Positions 1 to 8,446 are shown, counted from the first letter of the stretch. The stretch: 64,000 nt of DNA from Staphylospora marina (GCF_003856495.1 NZ_CP034118.1:1344001-1408000); one strand, 5' to 3'. A program made the numbers and translations. The notes: a model not told the origin generated them from the sequence alone.

Positions 1-62
1 ACCGGGGTTGCTTCAAGATGCACCCCAAGTCTTTTTCTCTCTGTCGGAAGAAAGCGGCGTGT

Positions 63-419
63 TCATCCTTGGCGAGAGGCGAAAAGGAACCGACAATAGC
101 CGATTTCCGCCGCGTTTTTCATCAACTCCAAATTCAACCAAGCGGCCAACTCGTGGAACGGACGATCTGTGAAAGGCCATTTGGTCCGATCGCCGGAGTT
201 CCAATCCCGGTCTGATAACGCGTCTGTCGCTGATTCCCATTCCTCACGCAATCGGAAAATGCTTTCCCGGGATTCTTTGGCTTTGGCAAAACCCGCCACG
301 TCTTCGATGTCGTACGACTCCGATTCCGGACAATCGGCCCGCCAGGTCCCTGACTCATCGGAAACATGAAGCCCTTTTGCAGCGGGGCGCCAAAAATACT
401 CTTCATCTTGAAAAATCAA
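63..419 (-). CDS. hypothetical protein, 118 aa
   Basis: Function is not recognised. The product is acidic and tryptophan-rich, with no signal peptide or membrane segment. The TTG start at 419 is chosen because a GGGGGAGG ribosome-binding site lies 4-5 nt upstream of it. That site is inside one arm of a hairpin (423-463), so initiation may be occluded or depend on translation of the upstream genes. It is the last gene of a leftward group (RDD protein, GAF protein, 57-aa protein, this gene). Coding is supported by the ribosome-binding site and by the lack of a better frame. Confidence 0.6.
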   Translation of the reverse strand: MIFQDEEYFWRPAAKGLHVSDESGTWRADCPESESYDIEDVAGFAKAKESRESIFRLREEWESATDALSDRDWNSGDRTKWPFTDRPFHELAAWLNLELMKNAAEIGYCRFLFASRQG

Positions 420-422
420 AAG

Positions 423-463
423 GCCTCCCCCGGACCTTCTTGCCGAATATGCCCGGAGGAGGC
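423..463 (-). terminator. hairpin between the 57-aa gene and the 118-aa gene
   Basis: The arms 423-433 and 453-463 pair at 10 of 11 positions. On the minus strand the hairpin is followed by a T-rich stretch, so it could terminate the upstream genes. One arm also contains the Shine-Dalgarno sequence of the next gene, so it may instead act as a translational hairpin. Confidence 0.45.
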
Positions 464-499
464 TCAGATGAAAAATCGTCGCCGTTCAACGATGGCTGA

Positions 500-673
500 T
501 TATTCGTGTTCCTTCAACCACTTCTGATATTTGGATTTCAGGAGCATGCGTTCCTGGTCGAACCATCCGTTTCTCATCCGGTTCACAAACTGGTTCCACG
601 TGATCCTGCCTTCCCGGACCAGTCGATTGAGCCGTTTTCGTTCTTCCGGGGGAAGTCTGTCAGGAAGTTTCAC
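500..673 (-). CDS. small basic protein, 57 aa, coupled to the GAF gene
   Basis: A short frame starts with GTG at 673; its last two bases and the following base form the stop codon of the GAF gene (GTGA overlap). A GGGGAGAG ribosome-binding site lies upstream. The protein is highly charged, rich in Arg, Lys and Glu, begins around VKLPDRLPPEERKR and ends KWLKEHE; it looks helical and cytosolic. No family is recognised. The translational coupling suggests it works with the GAF membrane protein, which is inference. Confidence 0.6.
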   Translation of the reverse strand: MKLPDRLPPEERKRLNRLVREGRITWNQFVNRMRNGWFDQERMLLKSKYQKWLKEHE

Positions 674-1626
674 CCGTTCATCTCTCCCCTTCTGCCGAGA
701 TCCATGTGGATGAGAGGATACAAAAGAGACGCGAACAAAAGGACTCTCTCCATCTCGGTTTTGTCAAACGCATCCACCGGGGCGCCCGTCATGGTCAACA
801 CCGCGATGCGCGTCGAAAGTTCGTTCCCGGCGATGATGGGGACGGACAGAATCGACCGGTACAGCCTCTGGGAATGTTCTTTGCGATGATACTCCACGCC
901 CGGTTCGTTCACATCCGGGATGTAGACGGGAGTTCCCGTCCTCCAAGCCTTTCCGGCCGCGCTTCCGTCCACCGGCGGCTGGTACCTTTTGACCCAGTGG
1001 TTGTGTCCGGTGGAATGGGCATAATGGATCAGTACGTCATCTCTGTCCGGGTGCCTGACATGGATGGTGACCCGCGGTTGTTTGGAGCGGAAATCCTTGA
1101 TGGTATTGATGAGATAATCCAAAATGTTCATGCAAACGTCCACCCGGTTGCGCTCAAAGTATTCGGGATTTGATACGGCCAGGTTGATTTCGTCCATGGC
1201 GTACATGATCTGCGTCATGGTATAGGTTTCGTCGGCGAACCGGCGATCCAGCTCTTCGTATAATTCTTTGAGTGCGGCAACCTTTTTGTCGGACGTCTCC
1301 AGTCGGTTTTTCAGGGTTTCCGTTTCCTGTTCGAACTCCTTCAGGAGCCTGAGCAAATCCTGATTTTCAGCGAGGGAAAGTGCCAACTGCTTTTTCAGAT
1401 CCTCATTTTCATTCCTGCACACCTCAAGCTGCATGAGCGCCACTTGGCCGGAAGCATCTTCTTCCTGGGGCGTCCGGCCAAGCCAGTCGGTTTTGCCGGT
1501 GGCGAAACGATGGATGTGGATTCCCAACATGGCCACAACCGCCGCGGCCATCACCAATGCCAAAAAATCCATGAACCAACCGGAACTTTGATCAAAGCGG
1601 TCCAACAACTTCAGCAAATCTTCCAT
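670..1626 (-). CDS. membrane-anchored coiled-coil protein with a C-terminal GAF domain
   Basis: The 318-aa product has one N-terminal membrane segment at about residues 18-40. A long heptad-rich coiled coil follows at about 75-125, and then a GAF-like sensor domain at about 165-305. GAF domains bind small ligands or act as dimerising sensors; there is no kinase, GGDEF or HTH output domain, so it probably signals through a partner. The ATG start at 1626 follows GGGGGAG. It lies downstream of the RDD gene and overlaps the 57-aa gene, so the three are probably one transcript. The ligand is unknown. Confidence 0.7.
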   Translation of the reverse strand: MEDLLKLLDRFDQSSGWFMDFLALVMAAAVVAMLGIHIHRFATGKTDWLGRTPQEEDASGQVALMQLEVCRNENEDLKKQLALSLAENQDLLRLLKEFEQETETLKNRLETSDKKVAALKELYEELDRRFADETYTMTQIMYAMDEINLAVSNPEYFERNRVDVCMNILDYLINTIKDFRSKQPRVTIHVRHPDRDDVLIHYAHSTGHNHWVKRYQPPVDGSAAGKAWRTGTPVYIPDVNEPGVEYHRKEHSQRLYRSILSVPIIAGNELSTRIAVLTMTGAPVDAFDKTEMERVLLFASLLYPLIHMDLGRRGEMNG

Positions 1627-1703
1627 TTTCGCGTCTCCCCCGCTCTTCCGGATGATTCGCCGTGCTTCCGGACCCGGATCCGACTTGCGCCGTTCATTCG
1701 TGT

Positions 1704-2495
1704 TCAGGCGGAACGCGCCTGATGCCGTACCGGATCTGTCGGAATTCGGATGATTCGCGGCAAGTCGGAAGGATACGCGTTCTGCCGCAAGTAAAGGTAC
1801 GCTTTTTCCAGGAACGCTTCTTCATACCCGGGTTTCGTTTCGATTTCCGGCCACCATGCCTCCAACATGCTTTGCACCAGTTTTTCACGGGCATCCGGTT
1901 TCAATTCTTTTCTGCGGATCAAAAAGGACTGGAGTACCGAGAAACGGTGTCCGCTCAATACCGGTATCTGCTTCAAAATCACCTCTTCCCTGGGGGTCAG
2001 CCACGGATCGGTATGGAAAAGTTCCAGTTCCTCCTTTTCCCGCAGCTCCATGACCACCAAGGTTCCCGCCGCCAAATCCCCCAGTCTCTTCTCCCGTCGG
2101 CTCAAAAAGATGGAAGCCATCCCGAACAGAAAACCGAACGGCAAAAGATCGGCAAGCAACATCAGGTTGCGCAAAATCACCGCAGCCAGTCCCGGATGTC
2201 CTCCGTGGTCACTGACAACCCGTATTCCGAGCAGTTTTTTCCCGAGCGTCTGCCCTCTCATCCATGTTTCCGTCACCACGAAATAAGCCAACGGAAATGC
2301 GGAAGCCACCACATACGTAAGCGCCATGAATTCAGAGAACATGCTCATGCCGATCATGAGCATCCCCAGCGGGATGAATGCTCCGGCCACGATCAACAAA
2401 TCGATCAACTTGGCCATCCCGCGCGTAAACAATCCGGCGGTTTCCACCGGAATCCTGACGTTCTCGGGAGTATGAATTTCGGTGATATTTTTCAT
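1704..2495 (-). CDS. RDD family membrane protein
   Basis: The 263-aa product has the RDD-domain layout: an N-terminal phrase close to GLFTRGMAKLIDLLIV carrying the Arg and first Asp, hydrophobic helices at about 25-120, and a soluble C-terminal half. RDD proteins are poorly characterised membrane proteins sometimes linked to ion transport. The ATG start at 2495 has AAGGGGGA upstream and is preferred to an ATG 33 nt further upstream. It is divergent from a SpoIIM-family gene. This pairing recurs beside MoxR/DUF58 operons, and such an operon lies 6 kb away here. Confidence 0.85.
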   Translation of the reverse strand: MKNITEIHTPENVRIPVETAGLFTRGMAKLIDLLIVAGAFIPLGMLMIGMSMFSEFMALTYVVASAFPLAYFVVTETWMRGQTLGKKLLGIRVVSDHGGHPGLAAVILRNLMLLADLLPFGFLFGMASIFLSRREKRLGDLAAGTLVVMELREKEELELFHTDPWLTPREEVILKQIPVLSGHRFSVLQSFLIRRKELKPDAREKLVQSMLEAWWPEIETKPGYEEAFLEKAYLYLRQNAYPSDLPRIIRIPTDPVRHQARSA

Positions 2496-2519
2496 GAAAT
2501 CCCCCTTTTTCACGTTTTC

Positions 2520-2548
2520 ATTATACAATAAGATGGTAATCTCAATGA
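2520..2548 (-). promoter_or_regulatory. candidate sigma-A promoter for the RDD operon
   Basis: On the minus strand a perfect TATAAT (complement of 2520-2525) lies 24 nt upstream of the RDD ATG. The -35 candidate TCATTG at 17-bp spacing is a poor match, so only the -10 is convincing. Confidence 0.4.
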
Positions 2549-2586
2549 TCGAGTGTCAGGCGAACTTTCTGATGGAGGGCAACAAT

Positions 2587-3597
2587 GTGGAAAGGATCGT
2601 GAGGACCCGTCGTTCAAAAGATTTTGTCCGGGATCACCAGGCCTCTTGGGAACGATTGGATTCGCTGGTACGGAGGCTCTCCGGAGAAGGTGCCCCCCTG
2701 TCTCCGGATGAGCTGGATGAGACCTGGGAACTGTACCAAATGACTTCCTCGCATTATGCTCACGCGGAAACCGTTTTTCCCGGCCATGAAGTGACGAAAC
2801 GACTGAGAGAGATTGTGGTTCGTGCACACAATGTGCTGTACGGGGCCACCGTTCGCAAAGGGTTGTTCAGGCGGTTGTTCCGGTTTGTGTGGCGGGAATT
2901 TCCCGATTTGGTCCACGAACGGTTCGGATTTGTCTTGGCGGCATTTCTCCTTTTTTTCGCGGGCTCGGCATTGGCATTCGCTGTTACCTGGCAGGACTTT
3001 GAAAACATGTCTTACTTTCTGCCTGCCGAGTTTGGTTGGGCCGATCCGGAAGACGTGGGCGATCCGGTTGTTTGGGATCATGCCCTCGTGTCCGCGGAAA
3101 TCATGGTGAACAACATTCTGGTGGCATTCAAATGTTTCGCTTACGGAATTCTGCTGGGGATCGGAACCGTGTACGTATTGTTTTACAACGGCATGCTGCT
3201 CGGTTCTCTCAGCGGTTTTTACATGAAATCGGGAGTGAGCTACGAGTTTTTTGCGTTCATCTGGCCTCACGGCATCATTGAGCTGACGGCCGTTTTCATT
3301 TCCGGAGCCGCCGGATTGGCATTTGCCTGGCGCCTGTTTGTTCCCGGAGATCTGCCGAGGAAAGAAGCGCTGATCCGTGAAGGACTGGTCACGGTCAAGC
3401 TGGCCATGGGCATTGTTCCCATGCTGGTGGTGGCCGGCTTGATCGAAGGATACATCACACCGCTTGACTGGCCGCACTGGACCAAATATCTGGTCGCCTT
3501 TCTCACGCTCGTGCTTTTGGTGTTGTATTTCGGTCGGCCCTTCCTGAGGCACGGGGTCATCCGCGCCGAAGAGACGAAAACCGGGAATGCTGCCTGA
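2587..3597 (+). CDS. SpoIIM/DUF95 family integral membrane protein
   Basis: The 336-aa product has a charged N-terminal domain of about 110 residues, then several membrane segments from about 125 onward, including a hydrophobic GILLGIGTVYVLFYNGMLLG segment and a following WPHGIIELTAV motif typical of the SpoIIM/DUF95 family. In B. subtilis SpoIIM is part of the engulfment machinery, but RDD-associated family members are of unknown role. GTG at 2587 is chosen because GGAGGG sits 8 nt upstream and because an upstream start would overlap the divergent RDD gene. Confidence 0.85.
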   Translation: MERIVRTRRSKDFVRDHQASWERLDSLVRRLSGEGAPLSPDELDETWELYQMTSSHYAHAETVFPGHEVTKRLREIVVRAHNVLYGATVRKGLFRRLFRFVWREFPDLVHERFGFVLAAFLLFFAGSALAFAVTWQDFENMSYFLPAEFGWADPEDVGDPVVWDHALVSAEIMVNNILVAFKCFAYGILLGIGTVYVLFYNGMLLGSLSGFYMKSGVSYEFFAFIWPHGIIELTAVFISGAAGLAFAWRLFVPGDLPRKEALIREGLVTVKLAMGIVPMLVVAGLIEGYITPLDWPHWTKYLVAFLTLVLLVLYFGRPFLRHGVIRAEETKTGNAA

Positions 3598-3664
3598 AAC
3601 GTCGGCGTCTCCGGGCGGCCGGGTCATTCTTCCGTGCATGCGGAACGACGTGTGACGTTTTGAT

Positions 3665-4519
3665 TCAATTCCATGTGAAATCAAACAAATCGGGGGTTTG
3701 ACATTCATCTTCCGACAGAATGGGAAACTGACGGATCCGAAGATCTTCGTGCAAACGGGACCACTCGCGGGGGTCGGATCCGTCCGCCTTCCTGAGCCGG
3801 ACCGGTCTTCCCTTCCATACCGGCCGTGAACCCAGTTGTTTGACAAAGACGGGAATGCCGGAAGACCGGCAAACACCAACCAGAGACAGGATCCATTCGA
3901 TTTCACAAGCTCTTGCCCGGGATCCGGTCTCTCCCCCGATCATCACCCAATCCACCTTTCCCGGCAGGCCGGGAATTTCCCCGAGCAAAGGTTCCGCCAC
4001 CAGAAAACGGATCCTTGCGGGAATCTCAAGCAAAACGGGGATTCTTTCTTCCGCCCGTCTCCGATTCTCCGTGGTGACACCGCACCACACATTGGCCGGC
4101 AAGCGGGATCTTTTCCGCTTTTCGCACCAGGCGCGGGCGGCCCGATACATCCCCGCCGGACGTTTGGTGATCAGCAGGAACGTCTGGGAAGGGCTTGCGG
4201 CCATTGCATCAAATATGTTCATATGCCATTCCTGCGGGATCCACTCCCCGAACAAATCCGTCATGCTGCCGACAAACCGTCTGGCCGGCTTGCGTGCGCG
4301 CCGCCAGGAATCCAGCACATCTTCCCGCAACACGAGTTTTGGAGGATCGCCGCGATACGCCAATCCGCTTGCGAAGGGAAAAGTCCGGGACAAATTCATG
4401 GACTCGGCGTAACAATGGAGGCACCCCTCCGAAACTTTCCGGCACCAGTGTCCACCCGTACCGGCCACCACCACCGGATTGTCTGTCTTGTCCACGCAAT
4501 GATCCCCGCTGTGATTCAT
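3665..4519 (-). CDS. DUF5131 (phage Gp37/Gp68-like) family protein
   Basis: The 284-aa product has the family signature near its N-terminus: C26, C33 and C36 in the pattern Cys-x6-Cys-x2-Cys-Tyr-Ala-Glu. The spacing suggests an iron-sulfur cluster and resembles radical-SAM or photoproduct-lyase-like proteins; that reading is inference. Other family hallmarks are GSMTDLFGEW, LLITKRP and MIGGETG. The family is named for mycobacteriophage proteins but is common in bacterial chromosomes. It stands alone between two convergent or divergent neighbours, with no phage genes nearby. Confidence 0.8.
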   Translation of the reverse strand: MNHSGDHCVDKTDNPVVVAGTGGHWCRKVSEGCLHCYAESMNLSRTFPFASGLAYRGDPPKLVLREDVLDSWRRARKPARRFVGSMTDLFGEWIPQEWHMNIFDAMAASPSQTFLLITKRPAGMYRAARAWCEKRKRSRLPANVWCGVTTENRRRAEERIPVLLEIPARIRFLVAEPLLGEIPGLPGKVDWVMIGGETGSRARACEIEWILSLVGVCRSSGIPVFVKQLGSRPVWKGRPVRLRKADGSDPREWSRLHEDLRIRQFPILSEDECQTPDLFDFTWN

Positions 4520-4701
4520 GTCTCATCTCTCCCGAAATTCGATGGCGTCGTTTCTCATATCAAGCACCACGGGTTCGCAAGTCGGCCGGGAAGCCGCATT
4601 CGGGTCGGTTCCCGGAAGTCGAAAGGGAACAACAGTTCCCGATGATCTGAGTCTATCCGAAAATCCGGTCATTCGCAATCCATTGGAAAAGGAGAATGAA
4701 C

Positions 4702-5523
4702 TTGGCACGTATCGAGTCACTTTTCCGCAAGCTGGATGAGTGGAAGTCAACGCTTCCCGGCACCTGGGGCCTGGTGGTGGAAGATCTGCAAACGGGAACG
4801 CGTTGGACTGTGAACGAAGACCGATTGTTTTATGCTGCCAGCCTGATCAAAGTCCCGATCATGGCGGCCGTGTATCGGGAGGAAGCGGCCGGTCGGCTGA
4901 CCCTTGAAGAGGAATGGCCGCTGTCGCTCGAAGACCAAGTCGGGGGAAGCGGGATCCTTCAGCACCTTTCACCGGGAATTCGACTCCCGATCCGGGACTT
5001 GGTGACCCTGATGATCATTCAAAGCGACAACACGGCCACCAACATGCTGATCCGCCGCGTCGGAACGGAGACCATCCGAAAAACCATGGTCGAACTGGGC
5101 ATGCGGCACAGTCGGTTCCACAACCCGCTCATGATCGTTCCGTATCCTTTGGAAAACGTGAATGTCGTGACCGCCGCCGACATGGCCGCCTGCTTTCGGA
5201 GAATCGCCCGCGGTGAAGCCGTTTCCCTTCACGCCAGCCGGCGAATGATCCGCACTCTCAAGAAGCAGCAAGATGCGGCCGGACTTCCTTCTCTGCTGCC
5301 GCCGAAACATCCGGAAGGAATCGTTGGTCTCCAGCCATTGTGGGAGTGGGCGCACAAAACGGGACAAGTGAACCGGATCCTGCACGATGCGGGAATCTTG
5401 TATGTCGGAGGTCGTGCTCTGTCGGTGACGGCTCTCAGCGAAGGACTGGACATTCGCACGGCAAGATCTTGCCTGGGAGAATTGGGCTTGCGGGCCTACG
5501 AATGGATGAGAGAGCCCGGCTGA
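4702..5523 (+). CDS. class A beta-lactamase-like serine hydrolase, no signal peptide
   Basis: The 273-aa product carries all three class A motifs: S47-x-x-K50 (SLIK), S108-D109-N110, and K219-T220-G221. The fold belongs to penicillin-binding proteins and beta-lactamases. There is no signal peptide or membrane anchor, so the protein appears cytosolic and may be an esterase, amidase or peptidase rather than a secreted lactamase. The TTG at 4702 is preferred because AAAAGGAG lies 7 nt upstream, whereas the ATG at 4696 is only 1 nt from it. Confidence 0.85.
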   Translation: MARIESLFRKLDEWKSTLPGTWGLVVEDLQTGTRWTVNEDRLFYAASLIKVPIMAAVYREEAAGRLTLEEEWPLSLEDQVGGSGILQHLSPGIRLPIRDLVTLMIIQSDNTATNMLIRRVGTETIRKTMVELGMRHSRFHNPLMIVPYPLENVNVVTAADMAACFRRIARGEAVSLHASRRMIRTLKKQQDAAGLPSLLPPKHPEGIVGLQPLWEWAHKTGQVNRILHDAGILYVGGRALSVTALSEGLDIRTARSCLGELGLRAYEWMREPG

Positions 5524-5643
5524 AACCGTGCCGGCTGTACCGAATGTGCATCACGACACCCGTTCTTTCGAAGTCGTTGGAAAATTGCGGATTGAGAAAA
5601 ACAGGTGATTCTTCACGGGAAATCGTTTCGTTCGTTTTGGAAC

Positions 5644-5949
5644 ATGTCATCCGAAATGGGGGCGAAAAACTTGTTGAAGGATGTCACGCTCGTTCTTTTT
5701 GTGATCTTTCCGTTGATTTCGGTGATTCTCGGCGTGTTGTTCCATCTCTTTTTGTACAATTGGAGATTCGCCGCGCTTGTTCCGTCCTTTTTGCTGCCGC
5801 TTGTGCTTTTCATTGACGAAACAGGGTTTGCGTGGTCAACGTTCCAAGCGAACGTGGATTCCTGGTTCTTGTACGGCATTGCCTATGCGATCCTTTCCCT
5901 TGTTTCGATCTTCGTAACTTCCGCAGCGAGGAAAAAGAACACCGAATGA
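5644..5949 (+). CDS. small membrane protein, DUF2651-like
   Basis: The 101-aa product is mainly three hydrophobic helices separated by short loops. The general look (LFVIFPLISVILG followed by LPLVLFI) resembles the DUF2651/YbeF small membrane proteins of Bacillus, but this is family recall rather than a verified match. The start is uncertain; the frame is open back to 5605 and no strong ribosome-binding site distinguishes the options. Function unknown. Confidence 0.5.
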   Translation: MSSEMGAKNLLKDVTLVLFVIFPLISVILGVLFHLFLYNWRFAALVPSFLLPLVLFIDETGFAWSTFQANVDSWFLYGIAYAILSLVSIFVTSAARKKNTE

Positions 5950-5964
5950 CCGGCGGCAGGAGGA

Positions 5965-6288
5965 ATGAATGAACATACGGTATACCACGTCGCTGTGGTA
6001 TTGGCAGTCGATGAAGATTCCGGGAAAGCGGCGGGCTTCATCAATGCCGTCAGTGACGGCGTTTTGTCGGCGTACATCCCCTTGCTCGAGGTATTGCCGC
6101 AGTATCGAAACCGGGGAATCGGAACGCAATGGGTCCAACTCATGCCGGATGAGCTGAACAGGCTTTACATGGTGGAGGTGTTGTGCGACGAAACGTTGCA
6201 GCCGTTTCACGAAAAATCAGGGATGAAACCGGCAACGGGCATGAGGATTCGAAATGATAAGCGACAATCCGGGTTGCCCGGCCGTTGA
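5965..6288 (+). pseudogene. GNAT acetyltransferase with a deleted, frameshifted N-terminus
   Basis: From codon 11 the frame matches the second half of a GNAT acetyltransferase, with the acetyl-CoA loop YRNRGIGT and the phrases GFINAVSDGVLSAYIP and GMKPATGM. Close homologues begin MNIRYTT, then about 35 residues of N-terminal fold before VVLAVDE. Here an ATG at 5969 in a different frame encodes MNIRYTTS, followed within a few codons by the VVLAVDE region in the original frame. That fits an internal deletion of roughly 90-100 nt that also shifted frame. A 107-aa protein could still be made from ATG 5965, but it would lack strands needed for substrate binding. Confidence 0.65.
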
Positions 6289-6298
6289 ATCACAAATG

Positions 6299-6326
6299 AA
6301 CCGGCCTTGAATACAGGCCGGTTTTT
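6299..6326 (+). terminator. rho-independent terminator
   Basis: AACCGGCC and GGCCGGTT pair around a 9-nt loop and are followed by a T run. It closes the rightward GNAT remnant and can serve the convergent DUF4870 gene. Confidence 0.85.
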
Positions 6327-6335
6327 CATGTTTCC

Positions 6336-6668
6336 TCAACGAATGAACGCGCGCACGATCGGATAGTCGAAGTCACGCCCCTGCCACGCGCGAATGATTC
6401 CCATGAACGGGACCACCACATAAGCAATCCCCAGAACAATCAGCATCGGAATACCGATCAGCACGATGATGAGCGCAAACCCGATGACGGCGAGAACCCA
6501 CATCATGACATGGAACAGGAGGGCTTGCAGGGACAACTTGCGAACGCTCCTGTCATCGGAGACGAGAAAAACGATCAGCGGCAACAATACCGGTGCAAAC
6601 CAGGTGCTGATGTGTACCAGTATTTTCAACCATTTGGGATCAACCAGCTTCTGGGTGTCCAACTCCAC
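6336..6668 (-). CDS. DUF4870 domain (Tic20-like) membrane protein
   Basis: The 110-aa product has three membrane helices and the DUF4870 pattern: an early WFAPVLLPLIVFLVS helix, a charged turn with Arg-Lys-Leu-x-x-Gln-Ala-Leu, then a VVPFMGIIRAWQG stretch before the C-terminus. The family is widespread and uncharacterised. It is monocistronic, lying between the terminator at 6299-6326 and the terminator at 6747-6788. Confidence 0.8.
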   Translation of the reverse strand: MELDTQKLVDPKWLKILVHISTWFAPVLLPLIVFLVSDDRSVRKLSLQALLFHVMMWVLAVIGFALIIVLIGIPMLIVLGIAYVVVPFMGIIRAWQGRDFDYPIVRAFIR

Positions 6669-6746
6669 ACTTCCTTTCCGTCAACATGTAACCATGCTTC
6701 TCATTCATGTTTACCCTTTTTCTCCGCCGGCGATGCCGACCGCATG

Positions 6747-6788
6747 AGAAAACCGGGAGCCGGCACATTCCGCACGCCGGCTCCCGGT
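6747..6788 (-). terminator. terminator of the ADP-ribosylglycohydrolase gene
   Basis: ACCGGGAGCCGGC and GCCGGCTCCCGGT form a 13-bp perfect stem with an 11-nt loop, followed by TTTT on the minus strand. Confidence 0.85.
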
Positions 6789-6797
6789 CAAAAGTTG

Positions 6798-7748
6798 TCA
6801 CTGATAACGCTCCAACAGTCGTTCAATCAGGGGATGTGCGAGCTCTTTCCCGCGCAGTGCGCTCAACCAGTTCTCGGGAACGGCCCCGATTCCGTCACGA
6901 ATCCCCGCCAGACCTCCGGCGATGGCCGCATTGGTATCGGTGTCATCCCCCAGGGAAATCGCATATTTCACCACTTCTTCGTAAGACCCCTGACGCAATG
7001 CCCATCGGGCCGCCCGGAGTCCGTTCACCACATAGCCGCTTCCATCCGGTTCGATGTCTTCATCCGGGCGGATGGCATATTCGAGCTCCTCTCGATATAC
7101 CGAATCCTCGGGATACAGCCCGCGCAGGGCCTCCACCGCACTGAACCAGGCTTCTTCCGCATCCTCCATTCCGTTCAAGAGACGCCGCGCCCAGAGGGAG
7201 TACAGAGCGGAACACACTTGGTTGGTGGGGTGACCGTGCGTGACGAGTGCCTGCAAATGAGCGTCCGACACCAGCTCTTCATCCGTCCCTTCATGCCAAA
7301 GAGCCAGCGGCAAGACTCTCATCAAGGCTCCGTTTCCCTTGGCTTCCAGATCCACGGAACCCGCTTCCGTGGCGGGCGTGCCGGATCGGTATGCCCGGAT
7401 GGCCCGGGAAGTTTGAAGACCGACGTCAAACACCAAACCATCCACCGCGTAATCCCCGCGCTCATACCAGCCCGCAATCCTCTCCACCAGATCTTCCGGA
7501 TCCATTTCTCCCGTGCTGAGCAAGGAATCCAGCAATGCCAGCGCATGTGCTCCGTCATCCGACCAGGTTCCGGGAGGAACGTGCGGATAGCTCCTTCGAA
7601 ACCCGGCGGGCGGGGACATCTCCAGTTGTTCCAGGGCGGGGATCTCCGAAGGGTCATGAAATTCGTACGGAACCCCGATTGCGTCGGCCACGAGAAGTCC
7701 CCACATTCCTCCGGCCGCCTTCTCTCTTTTTTTCCCTGCGCCGATCAT
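6798..7748 (-). CDS. ADP-ribosylglycohydrolase family protein
   Basis: The 316-aa product has the two metal-binding signatures of the DraG/ARH family: GTWSDDGA at about residue 59 and GDDTDTNAA near residue 262, which coordinate the two Mg or Mn ions that act on N- or O-glycosidic ADP-ribose bonds. The N-terminal GLLVADAIGVPYEF phrase is also typical. No DraT-like ADP-ribosyltransferase is nearby, so the substrate is unknown. The ATG at 7748 follows AAAGGAG by 7 nt and is preferred to an upstream in-frame ATG. Confidence 0.88.
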   Translation of the reverse strand: MIGAGKKREKAAGGMWGLLVADAIGVPYEFHDPSEIPALEQLEMSPPAGFRRSYPHVPPGTWSDDGAHALALLDSLLSTGEMDPEDLVERIAGWYERGDYAVDGLVFDVGLQTSRAIRAYRSGTPATEAGSVDLEAKGNGALMRVLPLALWHEGTDEELVSDAHLQALVTHGHPTNQVCSALYSLWARRLLNGMEDAEEAWFSAVEALRGLYPEDSVYREELEYAIRPDEDIEPDGSGYVVNGLRAARWALRQGSYEEVVKYAISLGDDTDTNAAIAGGLAGIRDGIGAVPENWLSALRGKELAHPLIERLLERYQ

Positions 7749-7782
7749 GTTTTCTCTCCTTTGCACATGTTCGAAAACCGGA

Positions 7783-8337
7783 TCATTGTTGCGAAACCCG
7801 TTGTTTCAGCTCAACATTCAACCATTCGGCTTCTTTCAAAGCACGTCCGTCGCGAAGAACATCCCCGGGTCGGCTCCCTTCCCCGATGAGAAAACCTCCG
7901 AATCGCATCGACATGAAGTCAAAAATGTACTGAAATTGCTGAACCAGCGGCAATCCCTTCACCCTGGCCCGGTCACCGCCGCAGATCACCACATAGGCGA
8001 TTTTCCCGTTCATGGCAGATTTGAAATCATATCTGGTGTCCCGCAAACTGTGAGACCAGCGATCGATGAAATTTTTCATGAAACCCGACATGCCGTACCA
8101 GTACAGGGGCGTGACGAACAGGAGGATATCATGGCGCATGATCCGCGTGATCACGTCGTGGTAGTCATCATCCACCGGCTTGAACCCTTCTTCGTCATGC
8201 CTCTTGTCCACGATGGGCAGGATGTGATGATCCCGGAGAAAAATCCATTCGGCGTCCAGGTCCTTGAGCACCCTTTCCACCAGGGCCTCCGAATTCCCGC
8301 GGGAGCGGGAGCTTCCGCAAATGACCGCAATTTTCAC
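7783..8337 (-). CDS. NADPH-dependent FMN reductase / flavodoxin-fold oxidoreductase
   Basis: The 184-aa product begins with the FMN phosphate-binding loop VICGSSRSRGNSE and has the flavodoxin-like TPLYWYGMSGFMKNFIDRW stretch at about residue 80. The family reduces FMN or quinones at NADPH expense. GTG at 8337 is chosen because GGGAGGG lies 6 nt upstream and the flavin loop then falls at residue 6 as in homologues; the open frame extends 49 codons further without support. It follows the ADP-ribosylglycohydrolase gene's start by only 34 nt and may be cotranscribed with it. Confidence 0.85.
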   Translation of the reverse strand: MKIAVICGSSRSRGNSEALVERVLKDLDAEWIFLRDHHILPIVDKRHDEEGFKPVDDDYHDVITRIMRHDILLFVTPLYWYGMSGFMKNFIDRWSHSLRDTRYDFKSAMNGKIAYVVICGGDRARVKGLPLVQQFQYIFDFMSMRFGGFLIGEGSRPGDVLRDGRALKEAEWLNVELKQRVSQQ

Positions 8338-8446
8338 CTTTTTCCCTCCCAGACAAACCGGTTCACGACCCGCCGCGACACGGTATTCATGACGATAGTA
8401 TATCACATGAAAAAGTCCCGATTGATGCGCGTTCACTCCTTTGACG

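Noticed and set aside
2614-3906. 430-aa open frame on the minus strand
   Set aside because: It is antisense to the SpoIIM-family gene.
6510-7889. 459-aa open frame on the plus strand
   Set aside because: It is antisense to the ADP-ribosylglycohydrolase and DUF4870 genes and crosses two terminators.
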